Virus record (IMG/VR): IMGVR_UViG_3300024057_000106
Location: 1-22,185 of that record
Length of the DNA stretch: 22,185 bases
Direction: 5' to 3' (one strand)
DNA from: a virus
The position numbers were made by a program, and so were the translations under genes. The notes beneath the pieces were generated by a model. The model was given only the letters and a program-made list of their open reading frames with translations, was not told where the DNA came from and did not search any database. Of this stretch, positions 1-7,392 are shown in pieces (the first letter of the stretch is position 1; every line of letters starts with the position of its first letter).

Positions 1-1832
1 TGACAGCATTAACCCGACCACGTATTCAGAGAAAAATACGTAGGCAGTCAGTCCTTAGTGATATAACTATCAGAGATTTCTCTGGTGGGTTGAATGTTGC
101 TGACAATGATTTAAACCTTACTACTAAGTTTGCTACAATATCACAGAATGTTATTCGTGCAGTTGATGGATCACTTACTATTCGTCCTGGCACAGAGTTA
201 TTCTCTGATGTAGTTGGATACATGGACTCCATTATTAATATGGAGTACTTTCGCAATCATATCATAGTAGTTGGTAACAATGGTAAGGTTGTTAGAGTAG
301 ATGGATTAGGAAATGTTGTAGAGATTTGGTCTGATGATTGGGCAGATAACTTAGCTGGTAATCCTACTGGATGGGATGCAACTACTTTCTGTTCATTTGC
401 TAGGTACAATGGTAGTCTTACTATTCATAATGGAATTAATAAGCCTATTAGTGTAGAGCCTGATCTATCAGTAACATACGTACAAGATAGAGCGATAGGA
501 ACCAATGCATTTACACCAGTGGGTAGGTACTCTCATACACAAGGTAGGTACTTGGTTATCGCAGGTGATCCTGATGCATCTAGTACTATTCACATTTCTG
601 GGACTGATACTACTACATTCGTCGGTGACTCTCTTACTGATGCTGTGTCTATTGATCTCGGCAGTCGTGTCACAGTGGGTGAAGTTGAGATTAAAGGTAT
701 TGGAAGCTACCGCAATCAGCTTGTAGTTGTCTTTGAAGAGATGATACTTCCATTAACATTAGGTGTATTTAGTGGAGATGATCATTCTCCTACATTTGGT
801 GATGAAATAGAAGAGTCAGGAACTATAAGTCATAGGACACTTCAATCAGTTGGTGATGATCTCCTATTTGCTGATTTGAATGGGGTATCTAGTGTTCGTA
901 GAGCAGCACTAACTACATCTATTAAATCAGAGAAGTTCTCACATCTAATTGATCCATTACTACAAACTACTTTCGATAATGTAGTAGATAGTGATGATGG
1001 TATTCTAGTTGCAGAGGATGAAGTATTCTCTGTCTTTGATACACAAGCAGGTAACTATATGCTGTTTGTGCCTAATGAGATTGGGAATATTACAGAAACA
1101 GTATGCTATACATTCAAGAAGATTGATAAGTTAAAGATAGCTGCATGGACTGAATGGAGAGATTGGAACTTCAAGGCTGCATGTCGATCACAGTTGAAGA
1201 GAGTATTCTTTGCAGATCGTAAACGTCCTACTCTTATATGGAGAATGGGAGAAGAGCATCATAAGAATGTAACTGATTCAAATAACATCTCTGTAGATTA
1301 TAAGGGATATGAAGAAACATTCTCAGATGGTACAGCTTTCATCGATGGACATGGTTGGACACCAGTAGCTGATATAGAAAAGTCAGGAGTTCCTATTCGT
1401 TGGACTTGGGAACTTCCTTGGTCAGATAATGATACAAGATTCAATGTTAAGTCTTCTAGATACATTAACTTTGATACACAAGGTGAAGGACGATTTACTT
1501 GTGATATGTTTGTAGATAACATCTATGATGACAGACAGTTCTTAGGTGAGACATTCTCTGATGGAACATTGTTTACAGATAGTCTTGGTTGGATAAAAGA
1601 GTCATTAGTTCCAACTTTAACACAGAGCTTTGCACTTGGAGACTCTCCTGGGTTTGGTAGAGATCAATATGGTAGGTTATTCGGTGGTGGTAGACCTACA
1701 AGAACAGAGAAGTTATACGATTGGTCTACGACATATAAGCTATTCAAACTTCGTCTAAGTGGTAAAGCAATTAAGCCAATGAGGATAGTATCTATATCAT
1801 TGGCTTACTCTACAGGAAGTATTAGGAGGTAA
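1..1832 (+). CDS. Tail nozzle/hub-like structural protein, 5' end at window edge
   Basis: The frame is open from base 3 to the TAA at 1830-1832, so the protein has at least 609 residues. Bases 1-2 are TG and the next codons read TALTRPR, so the true start may be an ATG whose A lies just before the window. The TTG at 90 is internal, because the coding pattern continues upstream of it. The N-terminal region carries DFSGGLNVADNDLNL (75-119), then an Asn and GSLTIRPGTE. This 'GGL(N) ... N ... GxLxxRPG' layout is typical of phage nozzle or tail-tubular-B-like proteins (T7 gp12) and of P22 gp10-type DNA stabilisation proteins. The rest looks beta-rich, as expected for a propeller-containing nozzle. 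A 15-residue motif occurs twice (1314-1358 and 1548-1592). The position before the fibre genes fits a tail role. The family call is inferred from pattern only; exact homology is uncertain. Confidence 0.6.
   Translation, partial: TALTRPRIQRKIRRQSVLSDITIRDFSGGLNVADNDLNLTTKFATISQNVIRAVDGSLTIRPGTELFSDVVGYMDSIINMEYFRNHIIVVGNNGKVVRVDGLGNVVEIWSDDWADNLAGNPTGWDATTFCSFARYNGSLTIHNGINKPISVEPDLSVTYVQDRAIGTNAFTPVGRYSHTQGRYLVIAGDPDASSTIHISGTDTTTFVGDSLTDAVSIDLGSRVTVGEVEIKGIGSYRNQLVVVFEEMILPLTLGVFSGDDHSPTFGDEIEESGTISHRTLQSVGDDLLFADLNGVSSVRRAALTTSIKSEKFSHLIDPLLQTTFDNVVDSDDGILVAEDEVFSVFDTQAGNYMLFVPNEIGNITETVCYTFKKIDKLKIAAWTEWRDWNFKAACRSQLKRVFFADRKRPTLIWRMGEEHHKNVTDSNNISVDYKGYEETFSDGTAFIDGHGWTPVADIEKSGVPIRWTWELPWSDNDTRFNVKSSRYINFDTQGEGRFTCDMFVDNIYDDRQFLGETFSDGTLFTDSLGWIKESLVPTLTQSFALGDSPGFGRDQYGRLFGGGRPTRTEKLYDWSTTYKLFKLRLSGKAIKPMRIVSISLAYSTGSIRR
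1314..1592 (+). repeat. Internal duplicated 15-residue motif (ETFSDGT-x-F-x-D-x-x-GW)
   Basis: Within the nozzle-like gene, codons 1314-1358 encode ETFSDGTAFIDGHGW and codons 1548-1592 encode ETFSDGTLFTDSLGW. They share 11 of 15 residues and lie 78 residues apart. The DNA copies have diverged at synonymous sites, so this is an old protein-level duplication, probably two equivalent beta-domain loops. Each copy is preceded by a charged or polar stretch. Confidence 0.75.
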
Positions 1833-1833
1833 T

Positions 1834-2001
1834 ATGGCTTCAGCAGTTGATACAAGTTTTCCCCCTGAAGATGAGCAAGTAAGTAAGGGTGATTTTCGTG
1901 CTCAAATGCTAATCATATCTAATGAGATTACAGCATTACAAAGAGATACAGATCTACCAAATAAGATAGCATTTGGTGATGTAGCTATCGCAACTTTATA
2001 G
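1834..2001 (+). CDS. 55-residue protein related in style to tail-fibre N-terminal segments
   Basis: ATG at 1834 opens 55 codons ending at TAG 1999-2001. A strong Shine-Dalgarno sequence (AGGAGGT, 1824-1830) overlaps the end of the preceding gene. The protein begins MASAVDTSFPPEDEQVSKGD, continues FRAQMLIISNEITALQRDTD, and ends in FGDVAIATL. The pattern 'VDT-x-FP-x-(D/E)-x-x-x-VSK-x-x-x-R-x-x-x-x-x-x-x-x-EI-x-ALQ' is one I associate with short phage proteins and N-terminal segments of tail proteins near the fibre genes. The second half should form one amphipathic helix (coiled coil). It may be an adaptor or chaperone for the neighbouring tail proteins, but this is inference. The gene fills what would otherwise be a 176-base gap and has the best ribosome-binding site of the block. 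Confidence 0.75.
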   Translation: MASAVDTSFPPEDEQVSKGDFRAQMLIISNEITALQRDTDLPNKIAFGDVAIATL

Positions 2002-2008
2002 GTTTAAT

Positions 2009-2410
2009 ATGTCTGATAAGATTGGTGTTCTAGGTGAATCAACTACTGCTACAGTAGCTACTACAACTGTCTACACATGTCCAGCTTCTAAGGCAGCTAA
2101 GATCAGTCTTATGTGGACTGGTCTGGCTCATGCAGCTAATAGTACAGGTGATCTAACTATTACTGTTAATGGAGTGAATGTAGCTGTAATCCTTAATATG
2201 ACAGCGGCCAACTACATTCTTAGTAGTACTGCTAAATTGAATGAAGGTGCACAAGTTGCTGCTCCTGACGGTACTTCTGAAGCTAATACTGTAGGGATTG
2301 CCCCACAAGTCTATTACTTGTCTGCTGGTGATACTGTAACATATACTATTGGTACAGATGCTATGCAGTCAATGAATATGCAAGTAGTAGGTACAGAGAT
2401 TGATGTCTAA
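2009..2410 (+). CDS. Small beta-rich virion protein, unknown role
   Basis: This 133-residue protein (ATG 2009, TAA 2408-2410) is rich in Thr, Ala and Val and low in charge. It contains a 'TTTVYTCPASKAAKISLMW' strand pattern, then LTITVNGVNV, and ends VYYLSAGDTVTYTIGTDA followed by MNMQVVGTEI. Alternating hydrophobic/Thr strands and 'LSAGDTVTY' turns are common in small phage structural beta-sandwich proteins found next to tail fibres. No catalytic motif or membrane segment is seen. It starts 7 bases after the 55-residue gene with only a weak SD (AGG), so it is probably translated by coupling. Its stop overlaps the start of the tail fibre (TAATG). A decoration or tail-tip accessory role is a guess from context. 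Confidence 0.7.
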   Translation: MSDKIGVLGESTTATVATTTVYTCPASKAAKISLMWTGLAHAANSTGDLTITVNGVNVAVILNMTAANYILSSTAKLNEGAQVAAPDGTSEANTVGIAPQVYYLSAGDTVTYTIGTDAMQSMNMQVVGTEIDV

Positions 2411-3633
2411 TGGTTACAAAGACTTCTAACTTCAAATTTAATCTAATTACGTTAGATGATACTCCCTGGCATGAATTCGATCATGACAACTGGAGGATCA
2501 TTGATACTGTACTAGCAAAATTTGTTGCTATTGTTAATCTAGTCGGGGTATGGGACAACTCTTTAGCTATTGCTGTTGGTGAGCGGCATATAGATAGAGA
2601 GGCTGGAACTATATGGACTGCTTTAGTAGCTCACACAAGTCCTAGTACTGGTACATTTGCAGAAAGTAGAGAAGCTATCCCAAGTAATTGGGAATTGTTC
2701 TCTTCCATTGATGCAACATTTGCAGGTAATTGGGTAACTAATACTAGTTATGCTCAAAACTCCTTTCTTGTTGATGCAAATAGATATGGAGTTACAGTTG
2801 CTACCTATACATCCTCTGATAGTTATGATACTGATGTTGTTAACGGTAATATCATTACTCTTATCGATGTTGCTCAAGCTGTAATAGATGCAGAAGCTGC
2901 GGCAGTATCCGCTGCGGCTAGTGCAGCTACAATTAGTTTGCCTTTAGCTGTTGCTTCTGGTGGTACAGGAGGAACAACTGCTGCATTAGGTAGAGCTGGT
3001 TTAGAAATAGATGGTGCGAGTAATAAGATTGCATATGGAGATCTACCTACTGGTACAGAGGGTGGAGGATTAGTATTTAATAGTAGTGGAATTCTTTCTG
3101 AACAAATTCAATTTTCTACTGGAGATGTCAAACTTACTTTAAAGACTGCTGCTGATACTGGTTGGGTATTGTTTGACGATGGTAATATAGGTAATGCATC
3201 ATCAAGTGCTACTACTAGAGCTAATGCAGATACAGAAGATCTTTTTACACTCCTTTGGACTAATACAATTGATGCTAACTGTGCTGTTAGTACTGGTAGA
3301 GGAGCTTCTGCTGCTGCGGATTATGCAGCAAATAAGACTATAGATTTACCAAAAGCATTAGGTAGAGCATTAGCTACATATGGTACTGGTTCAGGATTAA
3401 CTGCTAGAGCTTTAGCAGAAACATTGGGTGAAGAAGATCACGTACTGCTTGAAGCGGAGTTGGCCTCCCATGCCCATGGGCTACCTCACGGTAGTAGTCC
3501 GGGGGCAGGCCCTACCGTTCAGGAAAACACCACGAACACCACTACCACTCCCGCCTCTAATTCAGCCGGTAGCGATACGGCCCATAATGTAATGCAACCT
3601 ACACTATTTCTTAATACAATGGTGAAGCTATGA
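2410..3633 (+). CDS. Tail fibre protein with tail-collar-like C-terminal tip
   Basis: This 407-residue protein starts at an ATG overlapping the previous TAA. The N-terminal 110 residues (NFKFNLI ... DDTPWHEFDHDNWRIID ... VGVWDN ... HTSPSTGTFAESRE ... PSNWELF) match the attachment region common in short-tailed phage fibres. Residues near 155-175 are Ala-rich and probably coiled coil. A glycine-rich hinge follows (SGGTGGTTAALGRAGL), a module repeatedly seen before exchangeable fibre ends. The C-terminal part has a tail-collar character: TGWVLFDDGNIG, then a DLPKALGRAL-type segment, then GEEDHVLLEAELASHAHGLPHG, with the clustered His expected of collar/fibre tips (HxH). The end is Thr/Asn/Ser-rich. 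The gene is AT-rich until about 3451, then about 59% G+C over 3451-3590, as if the tip was acquired separately. The role is receptor binding or adhesion; the target is unknown. Confidence 0.8.
   Translation: MVTKTSNFKFNLITLDDTPWHEFDHDNWRIIDTVLAKFVAIVNLVGVWDNSLAIAVGERHIDREAGTIWTALVAHTSPSTGTFAESREAIPSNWELFSSIDATFAGNWVTNTSYAQNSFLVDANRYGVTVATYTSSDSYDTDVVNGNIITLIDVAQAVIDAEAAAVSAAASAATISLPLAVASGGTGGTTAALGRAGLEIDGASNKIAYGDLPTGTEGGGLVFNSSGILSEQIQFSTGDVKLTLKTAADTGWVLFDDGNIGNASSSATTRANADTEDLFTLLWTNTIDANCAVSTGRGASAAADYAANKTIDLPKALGRALATYGTGSGLTARALAETLGEEDHVLLEAELASHAHGLPHGSSPGAGPTVQENTTNTTTTPASNSAGSDTAHNVMQPTLFLNTMVKL
3451..3590 (+). other. G+C-rich island encoding the tail-fibre tip
   Basis: I count 83 G or C in these 140 bases (59%), against about 40% in the 60 bases at 3301-3360. 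The island covers the His-rich and Thr/Asn-rich end of the fibre and uses codons such as CCC, GCC, CGG and GGG that are rare elsewhere in the block. The change is abrupt on both sides. Recombinational replacement of the receptor-binding end is the simplest explanation, but it is inferred. Confidence 0.7.
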
Positions 3634-4022
3634 TTTTTAGAGACTTTGATGGGAAGATCATTGTAGGTAACTTCCGTTGTACTACAGCACAGTTTGCAGT
3701 AATTGAAACTGATTATACAGGTTTGCCTTTTGATATAGCTCAACGAGATTATAATACATCATCTGGTAGGCATATACTTAAAGATACGCAGAACAAACAA
3801 CTTGCTGGTGAACTTCCATATCCTCTAGGGGATACTATTATTTCTAGACAAAGCACATACCAAGCACTACTTGATGCAGCATTTCCTGCTCCACCTATTC
3901 CTCCACCTGATCCAAAGAGAAAAGCTCCATCAATTCCATCAGGTAATAGTGTTCCACAAATGCGAGCCGAACTAGCCTTACTTCGACAAGTTTTAATTGA
4001 TGCAGGATATCTAGATGAGTGA
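3630..4022 (+). CDS. Proline-rich protein of unknown function behind the tail fibre
   Basis: This 130-residue protein starts at ATG 3630, overlapping the fibre stop (ATGA), and ends at TGA 4020-4022. The first 60 residues look globular (MIFRDFDGKIIVGNFRCTT). A proline-rich linker follows near residues 88-100 (APPIPPPDPKRKAP), then a short C-terminal helix (MRAELALLRQVLIDAGYL). Position directly downstream of the fibre, with tight coupling, suggests a fibre-associated protein or assembly chaperone. No recognised chaperone motif (for example T4 gp38-like) is visible. I do not recognise the family. Confidence 0.7.
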   Translation: MIFRDFDGKIIVGNFRCTTAQFAVIETDYTGLPFDIAQRDYNTSSGRHILKDTQNKQLAGELPYPLGDTIISRQSTYQALLDAAFPAPPIPPPDPKRKAPSIPSGNSVPQMRAELALLRQVLIDAGYLDE

Positions 4023-4027
4023 GTACA

Positions 4028-4306
4028 ATGAGCGTTGAACATGACGATATAAAAATAGAAGTAGCAAAGTTATCTACTAAGTTAGATGAGAGATCAAAAA
4101 GTACAGATGCTAGAAATAAAGCTCTAGATAATATAGTGAAGGAAATTAAAACAGATTTCATCACACTTCGACAAGAGTTTGCATCTATCAAGGATGATGT
4201 AAGTGCTATATCAGGTAGCTTTAAATCTATTAAATGGATTATAGGTATTGGTGCTACTGGTACTGTATCATTACTTGGTGGGATACTAGTGAAGCTATCA
4301 ACGTAA
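4028..4306 (+). CDS. XhlA-like coiled-coil protein with C-terminal membrane segment
   Basis: I place the start at ATG 4028 (92 residues). A GTG three codons upstream (4019) overlaps the preceding stop and is possible but less likely. Residues 1-65 are highly charged and helical with heptad-like spacing (DIKIEVAKLSTKLDERSK and KALDNIVKEIKTDFITLRQ). They are followed by one hydrophobic segment near residues 69-90 (IKWIIGIGATGTVSLLGGIL). A cytoplasmic coiled coil plus one C-terminal membrane helix is the layout of XhlA-type lysis accessory proteins, which act with a holin. The next gene is a holin candidate, which supports this. The call is inferred from topology and context, not from a diagnostic motif. 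Confidence 0.6.
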   Translation: MSVEHDDIKIEVAKLSTKLDERSKSTDARNKALDNIVKEIKTDFITLRQEFASIKDDVSAISGSFKSIKWIIGIGATGTVSLLGGILVKLST

Positions 4307-4321
4307 ACAAAGGAATATACA

Positions 4322-4552
4322 ATGGGATTTTTTACTAAACGATCTAAAGAAGCTTCTACTTGGGGTGGGCTAGGTATGGCTGTATTCGGCTTCGGACAGA
4401 TGTTCGATGCTAAAGAAGCTCCAGCCATTGCTACTGCGGTTGAGCAAGCAGGTACAGCCTTTGCAAGTGGAATGCCTTGGTGGCAGGCAGTACTGCTAGG
4501 AGCTACTGGTACTGCAATGGCCTTTAAGTCTGACGGCGACAAAGGATTTTAA
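4322..4552 (+). CDS. Putative holin, two membrane helices
   Basis: This 76-residue protein has a basic N-terminus (MGFFTKRSKEAS). Two hydrophobic segments lie near residues 14-30 (WGGLGMAVFGFGQMF) and 53-68 (WWQAVLLGATGTAMAF), separated by a loop with acidic residues, and the tail is short and charged (SDGDKGF). This is the size and topology of class II holins, which form lesions in the cytoplasmic membrane to time lysis. A good Shine-Dalgarno sequence (AAAGGA, 4310-4315) precedes the ATG. It follows the XhlA-like gene by 15 bases. No endolysin is recognisable next to it. It could also be a virion-associated membrane protein. Confidence 0.55.
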   Translation: MGFFTKRSKEASTWGGLGMAVFGFGQMFDAKEAPAIATAVEQAGTAFASGMPWWQAVLLGATGTAMAFKSDGDKGF

Positions 4553-4553
4553 G

Positions 4554-4820
4554 ATGGGAAAGCGTATCAAAGCTCTAAGAGGTATATCTAAGACCTTTGG
4601 TGAGGCTCCTAAAGATCCTACTGAGAGGTTTGTTGGATTGTTTACACATTTCTTAAACAATCATAAACCTACACAAGAGGATAGAACTTCAACGAACTTA
4701 ACAGGTAAAGCTAAGTTTAGTCCAGAAGAACAGACTATGCTTAGTAAGGCTTTTAAACGTATGCCTCCTGAGAGTCAGCAGAAGTTTGTTCAAAGTATGC
4801 AAGGTAAAAGGCAACAGTAA
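4554..4820 (+). CDS. Small basic protein, unknown
   Basis: This 88-residue protein (ATG 4554) starts one base after the holin-candidate stop. It is basic (many Lys/Arg), without Cys or a membrane segment. It begins MGKRIKALRGISKTFGEAP and ends with a helix-forming stretch (SPEEQTMLSKAFKRMPPES) and KRQQ. The family is not recognised. Its place between the lysis-like genes and the ejection-like genes and its basic charge would suit a small virion or scaffold-type protein, but nothing in the sequence proves it. Its stop overlaps the next start (TAATG). Confidence 0.65.
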   Translation: MGKRIKALRGISKTFGEAPKDPTERFVGLFTHFLNNHKPTQEDRTSTNLTGKAKFSPEEQTMLSKAFKRMPPESQQKFVQSMQGKRQQ

Positions 4821-6508
4821 TGTTGTTACTACACTATTACCAGTATGGATTAGATCCAGAGAAGTATATCCAACAGAAGTTTGGTGGAGTATGCTTCTAT
4901 GGTGAAGATGATGAAGATGCTGATTTTGGTAGTCCTGATGATGCTGTAGATGATCAAGGTGAAGCTGATGCAGGAGACGGATCAGGTAGTAGTGGAAGTA
5001 GTGATGATGACTGGGACTTTAATGAAGAAGCAACTGAGGCACTCAATAAAGATGAAGAAGAGCTTTCTGAAGCTGATCCGGGAGAGTTTGGTTTTGGTGA
5101 AGGTGCTTCTACCGGAATCAATGCTGGCTTTGGCAGCTTTGGATTAGGCCCTGACTTTGATTTTTCATCTGACTCCTTTGACTTTAGCTTTGGTGAATTT
5201 AGTATTGCAGACTTCTTACAAGGAGCTGCTATTGCATTAGGTGCTATTGCTTTTGGTCCTGTAGGAGCGTTAGCTGTATCAGTATTAAGTGATTTTGCTA
5301 GAGGAAGAGACTTTAGTACAATTGCAGCTAGAGGATTAGGAGCCTTTACTGGTATCCATGGAGCAGCTTCTTTAGCTGAGAAGTCTGGACTAGGACGAGC
5401 TATTAGTGACTTTACTCCTGACTCTATTCAAGGAGCAATCAACTCTTTATCTAGTAGAGCAGGAGATTTCTTTAGTCCTGTTGGAGATGTATTTGATAAT
5501 ATAGATGATCAGGTTAATAGTCAATTAGGCAGTTTAGAAGATTCTATTAATGACTTATTTGGTGGAGGATTTGGCACTGTTGACGCAACTCCTGAAGCTT
5601 TAGGAGCAGAGTTTGATTCAGAAGGTGATGCTCCAGATCCTTTAGGAGAAGCAAAGCAAACTAGATTAGAATTACTTAATAGCTTACTTGCACAAGTTCG
5701 TGGTGATGCTATTAACCCAGGAATTAGTGCTCAAGAGTTTCAAGATATTATTCGTAGTGGAGTATTAGGAGTTAACTTTGCTCTGCCAGCAAACATTGAA
5801 ACACAAGAAGGTGTTGATCCATTACAGAATATATTCGATACCTTTGGTGACTCTTCAACACTTGCTCAGCAATTCTTAGATATAGAAAGTAGCCGTAGAG
5901 GTAATGAGTTTGCTGACTCGAATAATCAATTCTTTCAAGACTTACTCAATGAAGACTTTGACAGAGAACAGTCTATTGATAATGTCATTGCAGGACTAAA
6001 GGCTCCCTTTGCTAATGATGTAGCAACTCAGCAAGCTAGAGGTAACTTAAATGCCTTTGGTGGAAAGACTGCTAATCAATTCATATTAGATCAAGAGCAG
6101 AGAGCTAGGGCATTTGGATCAGAGTTCGATGGATCAGATCTATTTAGTAACTCTTTACAAGATATTGAAAGTAGGGCTGATGAAGCAGCTAGAGGATTCC
6201 AACTAGGACAACCAGACTTTGACTTTACTCCCTTTGAACAAGAGGCTACATCAGCTAGAGACTTTAGACCTTCACAATTTGAAGATAGTTTCCGTACTGC
6301 TGTAGAAGGGCAAGGCTTCTTTCAGCCCGGTGGAGTAAGTGCTGGAGCAAGTCAACAAGGATTAGTTCCAGGAGGTTCTGGTAATTCAAGAGGTGGAGTT
6401 TCTCCAGTAGTAGGAGCCTTAACTGGTGATGAAAGAGGATTGAATGAACAGAATAGGTTCCGTAGTAATAATCGCGGACGTGGTAATACAGGAAGTGGAG
6501 CATTTTAA
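4820..6508 (+). CDS. Probable internal virion/ejection protein with acidic low-complexity N-terminus
   Basis: This is a 562-residue protein. Residues 29-90 are strongly acidic and disordered (runs of D, E, G and S). Residues 89-128 are a Phe/Gly/Asp-rich low-complexity stretch (GEFGFGEG, GFGSFGLG, PDFDFSSDSFDFSFGEF). Residues 130-158 are a glycine/alanine hydrophobic segment (DFLQGAAIALGAIAF then GPVGALAVSVL) that could insert in a membrane. The rest is Ala/Gln/Asn-rich helical sequence with several PDFDFTPFEQ-like Phe/Asp motifs, and the end is Gly/Arg/Ser-rich. No enzymatic motif is seen. Size, composition and the run of similar genes downstream match internal virion proteins of short-tailed phages, which leave the capsid to form the DNA-translocation channel. 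The function is inferred. Confidence 0.6.
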   Translation: MLLLHYYQYGLDPEKYIQQKFGGVCFYGEDDEDADFGSPDDAVDDQGEADAGDGSGSSGSSDDDWDFNEEATEALNKDEEELSEADPGEFGFGEGASTGINAGFGSFGLGPDFDFSSDSFDFSFGEFSIADFLQGAAIALGAIAFGPVGALAVSVLSDFARGRDFSTIAARGLGAFTGIHGAASLAEKSGLGRAISDFTPDSIQGAINSLSSRAGDFFSPVGDVFDNIDDQVNSQLGSLEDSINDLFGGGFGTVDATPEALGAEFDSEGDAPDPLGEAKQTRLELLNSLLAQVRGDAINPGISAQEFQDIIRSGVLGVNFALPANIETQEGVDPLQNIFDTFGDSSTLAQQFLDIESSRRGNEFADSNNQFFQDLLNEDFDREQSIDNVIAGLKAPFANDVATQQARGNLNAFGGKTANQFILDQEQRARAFGSEFDGSDLFSNSLQDIESRADEAARGFQLGQPDFDFTPFEQEATSARDFRPSQFEDSFRTAVEGQGFFQPGGVSAGASQQGLVPGGSGNSRGGVSPVVGALTGDERGLNEQNRFRSNNRGRGNTGSGAF

Positions 6509-7392
6509 TGGGCGGACTATTTAGCACATTTAAGGATGTATTTAAAGGTGTTACTAGTGGTGACTATGGTTCGGCTGGTGCTAAGGTAGTAGGTTCACTC
6601 TTTGGTGATAATGCTAAGCGTGATGCTAACCAAGGAACGATTGAACAGATACTAGCTGACCGTGCTCAAGGTGCTGGACCTAGAACAGATGCATTTGGTA
6701 ATGTAATCAGTGCTAACAACGTACAGGTTAGTGAGAATACACAGCCTATCATTGATGCTATTAGTGGAGCAAATAGGTCTGCTAATGCTGGAGTAGATGC
6801 ATTTAATACATCAGGTTTCTTTGGTGGTGAAGAAGGTAGTAACAATCCATTTAATAGGACTAATGCTACAGCAGCTATCGAAGGAGATAACCAAAGATTA
6901 CAGGATGCCTTTATTAATCCTGCACTAGATAGGTTTGCTCTACAGAATGTACGCTCAGGTAAAGGGCCAGAGACTAGTAACTTCGGCTCAGGTGTTCAGG
7001 ATGAAGTTAACAGGCTAATTAGTTCATTCAAGATTGGAGATGAACAAGCTATCAATGACTTCATTATAAAGAATACTCTTGGCACAGCAACAACTGCTGC
7101 AAACTTTGCTAATACAGCTAGTCAAGGTGTGCCGAAGCCTGGGGTTGATCCTAACTTTACTAACTTATTAAATGCTACGCAACTTCCTGCTCAAGATCCA
7201 AACAACTTAATATCTATTCTAGCTAATGGAGCAGGTAGGTTGATTGATCGAGGACAGAATAATGTGCAAAGAGATGCAAACAATGATCGAACAGATGCAC
7301 ATTTTAGGTTATTGTTAGAAAGACTAATAGGTAATAGTAGTCACAAAGCAACTGATCCATACTCAGGATCAGATGGGGAGATGTTCTTTTAA
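6508..7392 (+). CDS. Probable minor virion/ejection protein
   Basis: This 294-residue protein starts at an ATG overlapping the previous TAA. An SD-like GGAG lies about 10 bases upstream, inside the preceding gene. The N-terminus (MGGLFSTFKDVFKGVTSGDY then GSAGAKVVGSLFG) is an amphipathic, Gly/Phe-rich opening typical of phage ejection proteins. The remainder is rich in Asn, Ala, Gln and Asp with long predicted helices (for example NRSANAGVDAFN and RDANNDRTDAHFRLLLERL). There are no Cys residues and no catalytic motif. The context, four such genes in a row, supports a shared role in the injection apparatus. The precise role cannot be read from sequence. Confidence 0.6.
   Translation: MGGLFSTFKDVFKGVTSGDYGSAGAKVVGSLFGDNAKRDANQGTIEQILADRAQGAGPRTDAFGNVISANNVQVSENTQPIIDAISGANRSANAGVDAFNTSGFFGGEEGSNNPFNRTNATAAIEGDNQRLQDAFINPALDRFALQNVRSGKGPETSNFGSGVQDEVNRLISSFKIGDEQAINDFIIKNTLGTATTAANFANTASQGVPKPGVDPNFTNLLNATQLPAQDPNNLISILANGAGRLIDRGQNNVQRDANNDRTDAHFRLLLERLIGNSSHKATDPYSGSDGEMFF

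Noticed and set aside
3500-3600. AAC/ACC-rich fibre end as a diversity-generating retroelement variable region
   Set aside because: No reverse transcriptase, template repeat or C-type-lectin signature is present in the window. The end is a Thr/Asn-rich collar-type tip, not a known variable-region fold.
3895-4542. A 215-codon open frame on the - strand
   Set aside because: It runs antisense across four well-supported + strand genes that have ribosome-binding sites and coupled starts. It has no SD of its own, and its composition is that of a mirror frame of AT-rich coding DNA.
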